Shown one piece after another: positions 35,862 through 45,325 of a stretch of 64,000 bases of DNA. Position numbers and translations under genes: made by a program. The DNA is taken from assembly GCA_947069175.1 (NCBI GenBank), contig CAMTDV010001633.1, positions 58,324,102-58,388,101 on the forward strand, written 5' to 3'. The notes under the pieces were generated by a model. That model had not been told where the DNA came from, made no database searches, and was given only the letters and a program-made list of their open reading frames with translations. Position 1 is the first letter of the stretch; every line of letters starts with the position of its first letter. The DNA comes from Scalesia atractyloides (taxonomy: Eukaryota > Streptophyta > Magnoliopsida > Asterales > Asteraceae).

Positions 35862-37506
35862 ATTCAATAAGTCACATTTTTTGGGAAGGAACTCTTCGTT
35901 CATTTATAACATGTGTTAGTGGTTCATGCTGTAACAGAACACCATGATGTAACCTGACATGTGTTCATGTATAATATGTGTTAAGCCCCTTTTATAATGA
36001 TATATAACGTGTGCTAACCTTTGTTAATTTAAAAAAAAAAAAAAAACAAGTAATATCTATTTTATTTTTGTTGATGTTTAAAATATCCGATAATGTGGAT
36101 ACCGAGCGTAACACTTGTACAAGTTAGTATGTAACGTGTAATATTAAACAAGCCATTTATGGTAACACATGTACCAGTAGTTTTCGAATATATAATATGA
36201 AACGGGTCATTTGTTGTGCACATTTTGGAATATATAACATGTGTTAACCTCTATTATAATCTTTTTGTAACCTGACATGTATTCATGTATAAGCTCACTT
36301 ACAAAACACCATGATGTGTATATACTGATCTAACATGTGTTACAATTTGTCTGCTTGGAACATGTAGTTGCTTAACATGTGATAAGGGTGAAAACAGTCT
36401 ACGGAGGCGATGGGTTTAATGGTGAGCTTAGTTAATATCGTAATCTTGTTGTAACCCGACTTGTATACATATGATAACATGTGTTAAGCATCCATTGCAA
36501 TCTTTGTTGTAACCCGACTTGTATTAATGTATATGAAAGTGGTTTGCAAAACACTATGATGTATATATACTGATCGTAACACTATGATGTTCATATACTG
36601 TTGTAACATGTGTTACACTTCGGGGTAAGAAGTGTTACATTGTTAAATGTAGGGCATGATCTACTTTGTCTTATATGTTGTAACATGTGTTACACTTCGG
36701 GGTAATATATCTTGCATACATGGTGATATTCAATAGCTCATACGTTTAATAGTAGTTTATTATTTTTCATTAAATATATTACATATATAACAACCATTGT
36801 TACATATGTAACGACCATTGTTACATATGTAACAACCATTGTTACATATGTAACGACCATTGTTACATATGTAACTTTGCCTTATTAACGTATGTAACAC
36901 ATGTGTACCAAAAGGAATGATGTGACCAACATTTTATCAGGTCATTCTTTGCTATTATTTAGTTACCTCTCACATAAGTTACACATGTTACATCCAACAC
37001 CGGTTACAAATGTTAATCAAAACAAAAGTCACTTGTCACCTGTGAACAAACAAGCCCCTAAAGTTAAACTTATTAACACAAATATAACTACATGTACATC
37101 AGTGTTAAGGCTCTAAAGTTAAACTTACAAAAAGATTATAACAGAGGCTTAACACATGTTATATATTCCAAAATGTGCACAACAAATGACCCGTTTCATA
37201 TTGTATATTCCAAAATTACCGGTACATGTTACCATAAATGGCTCGTTTAATATTACACGTTACATACTAACTTGTACAAGTGTTACGCTCGGTATCCACA
37301 TTATCGGATATTTTAAACATCAACAAAAATATAATAGATATTACTTTTTTTTTTAAATTAACAAAGGTTAACACATGTTATATATCATTCTAACAGGGGC
37401 TTAACACATGTCAGGTTACATCATGGTGTTCTGTTACAGCATGAACCACTAACACATGTTATAAATGAATGAAGAGTTCTTTCCCAAAAGATGTGACTTA
37501 TTCAAT
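35862..37506. repeat. Large inverted repeat with ~400-bp arms
   Basis: The left arm (about 35,862-36,270) is the reverse complement of about 37,126-37,506. Shared blocks include ATCCGATAATGTGGATACCG, TAACACTTGTACAAGTTAGT and GTAACAGAACACCATGATG on the left, each inverted on the right. About 855 bases lie between the arms. Further inverted pairs with other centres (for example 35,332-35,400 against 36,961-37,034) show repeated rearrangement. Confidence 0.85.
36779..36875. repeat. 21-bp tandem repeat with a perfect 14-bp palindrome
   Basis: The unit GTTACATATGTAACRACCATT (R = A or G) repeats about four to five times. GTTACATATGTAAC is its own reverse complement. The array sits in the loop of the large inverted repeat and looks like a cluster of protein-binding sites, though this is inference. 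Confidence 0.9.
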
Positions 37507-37950
37507 TTCCCTGCATTAACGTCGCCTACATCCATCCAGCTTGTCAATTGAATATCTTTATCGATCTGTAAATCAACACACGTTATATATCATTCTAATA
37601 GGGGCTTAACACATGTTATGGGTCTGTTTCTGTAAATCAAGCAAACCAACAAAAAAACACTTACTGCTCAGATCAAAAGCCCAAACCAGCAACCAAACCA
37701 ACAAAAAAACAATTATTGTTACGATCAAAAGCCCAAACAAGCAACGAAACCAACAAAAAAACCCGTTCAAAATCTCATCCTAAAGTTTTTGATTTATTTA
37801 AAATACATGAACATTAACCATTACTAGAACACTTTCAGCCCACAAAAACACATTAACAACCATTTCAACAAAAAATCAAGCGTGAAATGATATTTCAAGA
37901 ACACTTACCGGATCTAGAACCGTCCGATGAACACGAAGAAGATCTTTAAA

Positions 37951-38218
37951 CCTTCTTCTCTCACACACACTTGTGCGTGTGTCTTTGTGATAAAGATTGT
38001 TGTTTCTCTATCTAAAACATCAACTTTCTCTCTCTAAAAACATTCATCTTGCCATCGTTCTCTTTCTAAAAAAAACTTCAAACTTCTTCTCTCTCACACA
38101 CTTGTATGTGTGTTCTTGGTGTTATAGATGAACATGATGAAGATTCTTGTTTCTCTCTCTAAAACAACAAATTCATCTCTCTAAAAACCTTCATCCTGCG
38201 GTCATTCTCCCTCTAAAA
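37951..38218. repeat. Two diverged direct copies of ~130 bp
   Basis: CTTCTTCTCTCACACACACT at 37,951 and CTTCTTCTCTCTCACACACT at 38,084 begin two copies. Both continue through TGTTTCTCT...TCTAAAA and a CTTCATC..TGC block. No coding potential is seen. Confidence 0.7.
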
Positions 38219-39726
38219 CAACAATCTTCAAATGAAGATCTGACCATCTTCAGAGTTTCTGAAATGATTTTCAGACCACGTGATGCTGAAATTATCTTCA
38301 AATGAAGATTTTGGTTCAGCGGAATAGCTGGTTGTAGCCATTGCCAAATACACAAGCATGTACCAGATCACCAGTGAAGGATCACCATTGAAGACCATGA
38401 AGCTTTTCTCTTTCACATAATGAAGAAAGAGGAGAGAAATAATAGTGTTTTGAAAGATCTGACTTGAAGAAATAGGAGAGAGATGATGATAGTAGTACTA
38501 CACAAGTGGGGTTTGTCATTTCCAATGCCAAAAAGTCTTTTTGTTCTACCAGAAATGCCCTTCTTTGATTATATTTAAATCTAATATACACACAAAATAG
38601 GAGAGTCATAGATCTTCTTGGATGAAAGACAATCAATGGATGAGAATGGGTTTTCAGGGTTTTCCCAAAAAGATGGGGTTTTCCACTTAACCCTTCCCTA
38701 TATATATATATATATATATATATACGTCTTTCGTCGAAATACACACATATATGTACTATGCTTTCTTGTCAAAATATATATAAATATATAAATGTATATA
38801 ATATGTTTTTTCGTCCAAATAGATATATTTATATATACTATATATTCGCTGCGCTAATGAAAACATACAAAGACTCAAATGAAGTTGATAAATAAATAAT
38901 AAAGTATATTTATTTTAACAACACCCTTTTAACCCCTAACGCTCTAATTCCTTACAATGCGAGATACGACTCGGAACCTTCAAAGATAAAGTTACCCCGG
39001 TGCCCTATTCTTCAACTCATTGACTCCACTAGGGATTTCCAAATGAAATTGCAAACTGTGAGCATACTCGACCCATTTTTACACTTTAACGTGTTTTGGG
39101 GTGCAACATGTATCTTTTAACAAAATTTATATTTATACGAAATAAACATACTCTCAACTTGTACATACCTGCTATTTGTTGCGCTTATGTTAGTTATACG
39201 TGCTAGTTCCCAATTGTATGTCCATGCTATATCATCATGCCTAGGTTATTATGCATGCTAGTGGATAATTTTAATTATTTACTATCGCTTGGCACAAGTT
39301 GTTTATGCATGCTCGTTCTATCTGAATATAAAATGCCAGGTGACATGAGACAACTTTTATACTTATACTTATATTCGAACTTGTATGCTCGCCAATACTT
39401 TTGTATTGATCCATGATTTTAATACATGTTGCAGGATTACTGATGATGCAAGGAATCTAGTAGGATTCCCTAGAAACGCATTTAAACTTTACATACTTGT
39501 TGTATTGTATTTTATTTCATACATGTTGTATTTAGTTCCAAAACCATGTAATAAACTATTATCAATGAAATGAAATTATATTTCTTCTATACGTGTCGTG
39601 ATTCGAAATTGTATTATCTGATTTAAGCAATGAAAAAGGGTAATTATTAAACACTTGAGACAAATAGCGTTATGAAGCCTCTTACAATCTCGTTTTCATC
39701 TCATCCCGATGTTTCCGCCATCGGTT

Positions 39727-40930
39727 GATGCTCTAGCCAACCTTGGATCCTCATTGAAGATGCCTGAGGATGTGAAGATACCTATTATCCATGTACTAAC
39801 TCCTGCAATTGAGGAGAATGAAGCAATGGAAATCGTGGATGATGCTGCAGTTGTTCCCAGTGATGATATGCAGTCGAATTCAGGATGCCGGATCCTTCCA
39901 ATTCTGAAATACATTCAGAATGGAGAAATCCCTACTGGGGAAAATCCAAGAGCATTCAGGATTAAGGTATCCCAGTTTACCATTATAAATAACATGTTAT
40001 ATAAAAAAAAAATCTCTTGCAGGACCCTATCTAAGGTGCATTGAGGATCCTAAGATACAAGAAGTCCTGAAGGATTTTCACAAAGGAGACTGTGGGAATC
40101 ACACTGGGGTCAGAGCACTATTATCAAGGATTCTTAGAACAAGATATTATTGACCTACTATGAAGAAGGATGCCGTAGAATTTACGAAGAAATGTGATGC
40201 TTTCCAGAGACACAGTAATATCCTTCATCAACCGGCAGAACCTCTGCATCCTTAAACCTCCTTTTGGCCATTCATGAGATGGGGAATGGATATAGTAGGC
40301 AAGCTTCCCAATGCTCCAGGAGGACAGGTGTTCATGCTAGCCATGACAGACTACTTCTCCAAGTGGATAGAAGCTGAAGCCTTCGCTCAAGTCAGAGAAA
40401 AGGAAGTTATATCCTTTATTAAAAGAAATATCATTACTAGATTTGGTATTCCTTCAGAAATAGTTTGTGATAACGGATCCCAGTTTATTGGGAATCGTAC
40501 TACAAACTTTTGTGACAGCTGGGGGATTAGGATGATTACACCAACACCGGTCCACCCACAAGCTAATGGCCAGGCAGAATCATCCAATAAGATCATTATC
40601 AACAATTTGAAGAAGAAGCTTGGATCCAAGAAAGGGAAATGGGCCAAAGAAATACCATATGTCTTATGGGCAGATAGAACAACCTCCAAGAATGCTACGG
40701 GTCAAACTCCTTTTTCCTTAGTCTTTGGAGTTGAGGCAGTAATCCCTACAGAAATGGTAGTCCCTACGGCTAGAACAAGCATCCGTGTTCCTGAAGCAAA
40801 TGCTGAGACTCTGGCTCAAGACCTGGATACCGTGGAATAACTGAGAGACTTAGCAAGGATAAGGCTGGCTAGCTATCAATAGAGAATGGCCGGTACTTAT
40901 AAAAAGAATGTCAGGATGAGAAGGTTTCAA
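39727..40930 (+). pseudogene. Gypsy-2 end of second RNase H and integrase
   Basis: After the LARD-3 insert, DALANLGSSLK completes the RNase H. The integrase zinc domain follows with GNHTGVR and CDAFQRH. It is broken by stops near 40,041, 40,151-40,153 (TGA where Gypsy-1 has Trp in YYWP) and about 40,253. The catalytic core reads WGMDIVGKLPNAPGG, DYFSKWIEAEAF, FGIPSEIVCDNGSQF and HPQANGQAES, so the DDE region is recognisable. A TAG at 40880-40882 follows. The tail is cut by the MITE at 40,931. Confidence 0.9.
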
Positions 40931-41395
40931 ATATAGTTAATAAAGGCGTTAGGCGCACTCAAGGCGCATAGGCCTCGCCTGGGGCCTAGGCGCAAGGCGC
41001 AAAATAGCGCGGGCCTGAGAAAAAAAAAGCGTACAACAAAAAAAACTTAAAATATTTTTATATATTAGAAAAGTAATACTATTCTTCAAATAAAATAAAC
41101 AAAAGCTATTATATAACATTTAATATCGTCTATTTAGTATCAAAAGTTATAAAATGCTAGTTTATTAGTGTAGAAAAGTAGTTTCGTTAGATAAAAGATG
41201 AAATCTAGCTAGAATCTTGCCAGGATTTAGAGAATTTGGCCGAAAACTTTCAAGAATCTAGGAATCTCACCGGAATCTGTGCATGAACTATGGCCTGGAG
41301 AATTAAAGCGCAATTGCCTTGACTTAAGGCACAATTGCCTCGCTTAGCTAGGAAATTGGGCCTAGGCGCAAGAGGCGATGGCTTTTAACTACTAT
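40931..41395. mobile_element. hAT-like MITE with 8-bp target duplication
   Basis: A 465-base insert flanked by the perfect 8-base duplication GGTTTCAA (40923-40930 and 41396-41403), as expected for hAT elements. The ends are imperfect inverted repeats (ATATAGTTAATAAAGGCG against ATAGTAGTTAAAAGCC read inward), and the subterminal parts are rich in GGCGC and CCTAGGCGCAAG repeats. Removing it plus one duplication copy joins the Gypsy-2 integrase tail in frame (RRFQ/VGDLV). Confidence 0.88.
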
Positions 41396-41598
41396 GGTTT
41401 CAAGTTGGTGACTTGGTGTTAAGAAAAGCATTCTAGAATACCAAGAATCCTTCTGATGGCAAGCTAGCACCAAAATGGGAAGGCCCCTATCTTATCGAAG
41501 CTGAAGCTGGAAAGGGGGCATATCGATTACTAACTATCGGTGGTGACCTTCTCCCAAGAGCCTGGAATGCTATCCACCTAAAGAAGTACTTTATGTAA
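41396..41598 (+). pseudogene. Gypsy-2 integrase C-terminal tail
   Basis: The sequence reads FQVGDLVLRK, LAPKWEGPYLIEAEAGKGAY and PRAWNAIHLKKYFM before a TAA near 41,598. This is the DNA-binding tail that closes pol. A stop near 41,431 interrupts it. Confidence 0.85.
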
Positions 41599-42155
41599 GG
41601 ATCAAGGATCCTTAGGCATTCAAATGATCAATTCAGATTGAAGGATCCTCAAAGGATATATGATTCTTACTTTGGTAACATTTAACTAAGGCTTTTGTTC
41701 TTATTATACTTTTTATTATTTATTATAAAGTAAGGATGTTAAATTCTCAACATCCAATTTTATCAAGCTGTAAGTTTTGCAAAATGTTTACAAAGGATCA
41801 AGAGGTTGGCCACCTCTCCAAAGTTTCTCAGGCTTGACCAATAAGTGTAAACGTAATAATATTCAAGGCATAAAATAAGTATGTAACACCAAACATAGCC
41901 AAAAGTTTAAAGTTTTATTTATAAAAACCCTTTCAAGGTAATCAAAATTACCTACCCAAGCTTCCACCAGCAATCCGTGGTCCAGCCACTTGGGTAGGTA
42001 AAGGGTGTCCATACTAACGGTTCATAAAATGCAGGAAAATAAAGGCGGGGGGCATCAAGGGCTTCATCCTCCACAAACAGAAGGACCCATCCACCTTTGC
42101 TACCCCTATTGTTCATAGGATCGGTGATCCTTAACCCTAAGAAACTATTGTTTGG
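41599..42155. other. Gypsy-2 spacer between pol and antisense gene
   Basis: Non-coding element sequence with two GGATCC sites at about 41,608 and 41,643. No gene is seen. Confidence 0.5.
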
Positions 42156-42649
42156 TTACAGACCAGCATTGTTCGAAATCAAAACACCATCAAACAAAAA
42201 AAATAAACCAACAATCCTAAAAACTGGGCTCTGGCCACGTCTAGAAATTTCCATCATTGCCCATTTGTGCAGCCTACACAACCGCTGCTTCACCACCATC
42301 ACCTCCTTCACCACCTCACCTTCATTGCCACCAACCGCTGCCTCCGCCAGATCCATCACGCTGCTTGGCTCCGCCTCCGGGATGGGTGCCTGCTCAGGAT
42401 TTTCATCATCACCCAGCTCAACCAACCTCTGTTTCCAAGCAGCCACATCCCACTCAGCCCTGTCAAAAGAAGGATTCATAGCCTCTTCAGCATCCTATCT
42501 TTGAGGATGGACCTAACAGCAGAAACCTTTGCCTCATCAGCAACCTCCAATCTCTCCTTGTTGGCCCGGGTCTGATCCACCAGAATCTCCTTCTCCAGAC
42601 GCTTGACCTCCTTCTCCAAATTGAAGATCCTTTTGTCTTTGGCAGCAGC
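42156..42649 (-). pseudogene. Gypsy-2 antisense gene, C-terminal part
   Basis: Read on the minus strand from 42,649, the frame continues the coiled coil of the exon cut at 53,442 (ELRTIAA / AKDKRIFNLEKEVKRLE). It runs to about 42,480, where a frameshift occurs, then continues as NPSFDRAEWDVAAWKQRLVE with an acidic tail. The repeated GCAGC at both ends of Gypsy-4 is its target duplication. The gene corresponds to the antisense gene of Gypsy-1. Its role is unknown. Confidence 0.8.
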
Positions 42650-43798
42650 TGTCACACCCCGACCCGCAGCGGAATAAGAGTCGGGGCATAATTGGGTTAT
42701 CACCAAAGCTCATGATATTTACTAATATGTTTCATATTTATTAAAGTCAAAATTACATTCTCAATAATCCAAACATGTCCATACAATACAAAGAAAATTA
42801 ACCAACTAAACAATCCAAGCTCTAAACCAGTTTATTCTTCTAAGCCAATCCTATGTGTTTCTTGCTGCAGCTGGTTCACCTGTATCATGTGTAAAAATGG
42901 GGGGTTTTGGGTCAACATAAGTTGGCGAGTGAACCTTATTAGATAAAAATTTATTATTGATTTCTTGTTATTTTTATCAAGGAAAAGTTGTGCAATAGTC
43001 ATAAGTGAGCAAATGTAAATAAATCAAACAGTAGCAAAAACAACCACAAACTATAACATACAATAACATACAATAACATATGAACTTGCATGAATGTATA
43101 ACATGAATGAAACTGTATATGTTGACAACATCACGTTCACGCTCATAATGTAATGGGGAACGGATGGCCTATGATGAATGTCTGTGAGATCAAGGCTCAA
43201 TCAAATGGAGCCGATCGTATGTTGGCACGCCAGGTTCACGCTCATAATGTAATGGGAACTGCTCAACGCTCATAATGTAATGGGGAGCGGCGGCCTATGA
43301 AATTGCATGTACTGAAAATAATAAATAAAATCTAAACAATAACCACACAACAGTTGATACAAGCTGAATACACATTTGTTCATAATATGATGTATGCACA
43401 ATGATTTAAATATAATAAATGGTAAGACACATGATACACCCCAAAAACGTGACTAAAACGGGGAATTTGTAGAGATTCACTCACATTGGGTGCGTTCGGT
43501 TGGAGATGATGAGATGCGCACGAGTTGGAAGAATTGAACAACGAGGATTGACTAACCTAAATAATAACGGAAGATATAGTAAATGAGTGGATTTTATTAA
43601 TAATTTTAATAGGATTTTTTTAGATATATTTTTGTGAGTTTAAGGCTATTTCCTATCTTTAAAAACATTATTTTTAAGTATTTTTAATTGATTTTTAAAT
43701 TAAATTTAATAAATAAAAATATAAAATATGTTGACTTTTGCGTTGACCGTTGACAATAAGCGTTGACTGTTTGACCGGTTTTATTGTGTGTATGTATG

Positions 43799-43874
43799 CG
43801 CCGGGCAGGACTCGAACCCGAGACCTCCCGTTCGCGTGCACGCAGCTCTACCAACTGAGCTACGTGTCTAACCC
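43799..43874 (-). ncRNA. tRNA-like module 1 in the Gypsy-4 LTR (copy at 51,944-52,020)
   Basis: On the minus strand it reads with an exact A box (TAGCTCAGTTGG) and an exact B box (GGTTCGAGTCC), 44 bases apart as in a tRNA. The D stem GCTC/GAGC pairs. The acceptor and anticodon stems are poor, so this is a tRNA-derived module with a possible RNA polymerase III promoter, not a tRNA gene. Confidence 0.6.
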
Positions 43875-43961
43875 GAAATAATCTTGTTTTTAATTATATT
43901 TATATACTAACTCAGTTTATTCAGAATTCTTTTATTTTCAAAAAATGTTTTAAATCATCGA

Positions 43962-44032
43962 ACCGGTGCCGTCAACAGGTCTCGAACCCGGGACCTGTGA
44001 TTTATCGTTACACACTGTGTGTCTAACTTGGT
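43962..44032 (-). ncRNA. tRNA-like module 2 in the Gypsy-4 LTR
   Basis: A B box GGTTCGAGACC lies within a CAGGTCCCGGG...CCTG context, preceded by a TTAGACACAC segment like module 1. The A box is degenerate. A second copy lies at about 52,108-52,178. Confidence 0.45.
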
Positions 44033-44119
44033 TAATATACGGATTTTTATTATACTTAACATCTACCGTGAGTTAATCCGGTTTAGTTAGAAAAATAAAA
44101 CATTTTTATTACAGAGCAT

Positions 44120-44199
44120 ACGTGTGTCAAGGATCGAACTCGCGGCGTGTGATATGTATATGCACACAGTCCACCGCTGGACTGTGTGTCTAACCCGAG
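44120..44199 (-). ncRNA. tRNA-like module 3 in the Gypsy-4 LTR
   Basis: On the minus strand it begins GGGTTAGACACACAG as module 1 does, has a CCAGCGGTGG hairpin-like stretch and a B-box-like AGTTCGATCC. It is the most diverged of the three minus-strand modules. A second copy lies at about 52,260-52,340. Confidence 0.4.
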
Positions 44200-45024
44200 A
44201 TAATATCCAGATTTTATTAAACTTATAATCAACCTATCTTCGTCTTCTTCGTTACAGAATTACAGCCTACGATTACCCTATTGTTTCTTGTTTAATTCGA
44301 TTGACAAACATTCAACAGACTAATATGAACTGCAGAGACGATTTTTAGAAGTAAACATACCGGAGAACGATTTATCTCAGAATTCCGGCAAGTCGTCGGC
44401 TCTGTTTTTACGGATTTCAACTGAGCGAATAAATTAACAGTTTTGGTTAGCTAATTGAGGAATTGAAGTACTAAACAAGAGTTATCAGAAGGTTTGAATG
44501 TCTATACCGTTTTACAGCGGAAGATAAGAATTTTCAGAAGTTTTCCGGCGAGAGGGAATTATCCGATATCGACGTCTGAAATTGATTCCGATTGAAGGGT
44601 TTGAGTTAGCAATAGCTTAACAACTGATAGATAAAGAAAGAATTGAGAGACTTACTGATTTGATGGAAAACACGGTTTTTCGGCAAAAGTCCGGCGAGTT
44701 CAAATAGCTTCTCCGGCGAACTGAAAGTTGTGCGAAATTGCAATTGAAGGTTTGCAGAATGTGTTTGAGTCACGAGAAGGGACAATGATTGAAGTAATTC
44801 AGGAATTGCAGACTTTTCAGTTAATAAAACCGATCCCACATGAATTCAAGTCCATTCAAAACAAAATTGATTGGAGATGTCGGTGTAGCGGTTATAATCG
44901 GTAAACCGCGAGTAATCAAACGTCTTTGGACGTTTAGTGACCGATTTCGGTTACAGTTGGCGTAACCAGCTTGATTTACGATTGACTATAAAATTTATTT
45001 GTTTCCTAGAGTTGACAGAAAACA

Positions 45025-45107
45025 ACAAGTGGCGGAGTGGTTATGTGTGTGTGTGATAAGTCTTTGGAGTTCTTTCCGGCTGACCCGGGTTCGAGTCCCG
45101 GCAGCCT
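45025..45107 (+). ncRNA. tRNA-like module 4 in the Gypsy-4 LTR (copy at 53,170-53,252)
   Basis: On the plus strand TGGCGGAGTGGTTA resembles the A box and D arm of Leu/Ser-type tRNAs, and GGGTTCGAGTCCCGG is an exact T arm with B box. The long interval fits a class II (variable-arm) tRNA. The other LTR copy has one change in the B box (GGTTTGAGTCC). Confidence 0.5.
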
Positions 45108-45291
45108 AATTTTCTTTTTAATTATTTTATTTTTACTTTTTATCAAATATAACTTTTATATTCTAGTTTGTTTATTAATTATGCATCATTAAAAATTAAA
45201 ATGGACATAAATACGCAACGAAACATTTATAACTTGATATTCGATTACAAACGGAGCGGGTTTGGAAAACCCGTTTTTGACAAATGTTACA

Positions 45292-45306
45292 GCATCCCCT
45301 ACTTTT
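45292..45306 (-). promoter_or_regulatory. Gypsy-4 polypurine tract
   Basis: On the minus strand AAAGTAGGGGATGC directly precedes the 3' LTR, next to GGGACGAAATTCC. Confidence 0.75.
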
Positions 45307-45325
45307 AGGAATTTCGTCCCGAAAT

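Larger units (their letters stand above)
33967..38700. mobile_element. Palindrome-rich TIR element nested in the LARD-3 LTR
   Basis: Comparison with the 5' LTR shows a 4.73-kb insert within a TA-rich site. Its ends form imperfect inverted repeats of about 60 bases: AGG... GAAAACCC..., then GAGAAAACCTTGCAAACCCA on the left against GGGAAAACCCTGAAAACCCA on the right read inward. Target duplication cannot be judged because the flanks are all TA. The interior has an inverted repeat with about 380-400-base arms and more than 25 near-palindromes of the type TAACACATGTTA. No transposase domain is seen. It is most likely a non-autonomous MULE-type or foldback DNA transposon; a Helitron is unlikely because of the inverted ends. 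Confidence 0.75.
27875..39727 (+). mobile_element. LARD-3: large coding-free LTR retrotransposon derivative (Tekay/Del-related)
   Basis: Two long LTRs starting TGTAACGCCTCGTAC flank only about 1.7 kb of internal sequence. The initiator-Met tRNA primer site and a polypurine tract are intact, but no gag or pol domain is present, so it depends on a helper. GGGACGAAATTTC before the polypurine tract is shared with Gypsy-4, which points to a Tekay/Del-like parent. It inserted into the Gypsy-2 second RNase H. The 3' LTR holds a further 4.7-kb insertion and lacks its last bases. Confidence 0.87.
32306..39727 (+). repeat. LARD-3 3' LTR, interrupted and missing its last bases
   Basis: LTR sequence runs 32306 to about 33,966 and resumes at about 38,701. 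It ends at ...GCCATCGGTTG (39,727) without the final GGGTGTGACA seen in the 5' LTR, and no clean target duplication is left. A small deletion at the right junction explains both. Gypsy-2 coding continues at once. Confidence 0.87.
42650..45291 (-). repeat. Gypsy-4 3' LTR
   Basis: Left-hand copy of the LTR pair; plus-strand ends TGTCACACCCCGACC and TTTGACAAATGTTACA. It contains four tRNA-like blocks, given separately, and CGCTCATAATGTAATGGGGA repeats at about 43,140-43,285. Confidence 0.93.

Noticed and set aside
36779..36875. CRISPR-like array
   Set aside because: Repeats are contiguous 21-bp units without unique spacers, in a plant transposon.
35432..37356. Several 66-71-residue ORFs in the palindromic region
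   Set aside because: Products of the TAACACATGTTA repeats; no frame is kept between inverted arms.
33967..38700. Helitron
   Set aside because: The ends are inverted repeats of each other; no CTRR end with hairpin was found.
43799..45107. Calling functional tRNA genes
   Set aside because: Good A and B boxes but poor acceptor and anticodon stems; treated as tRNA-like modules only.
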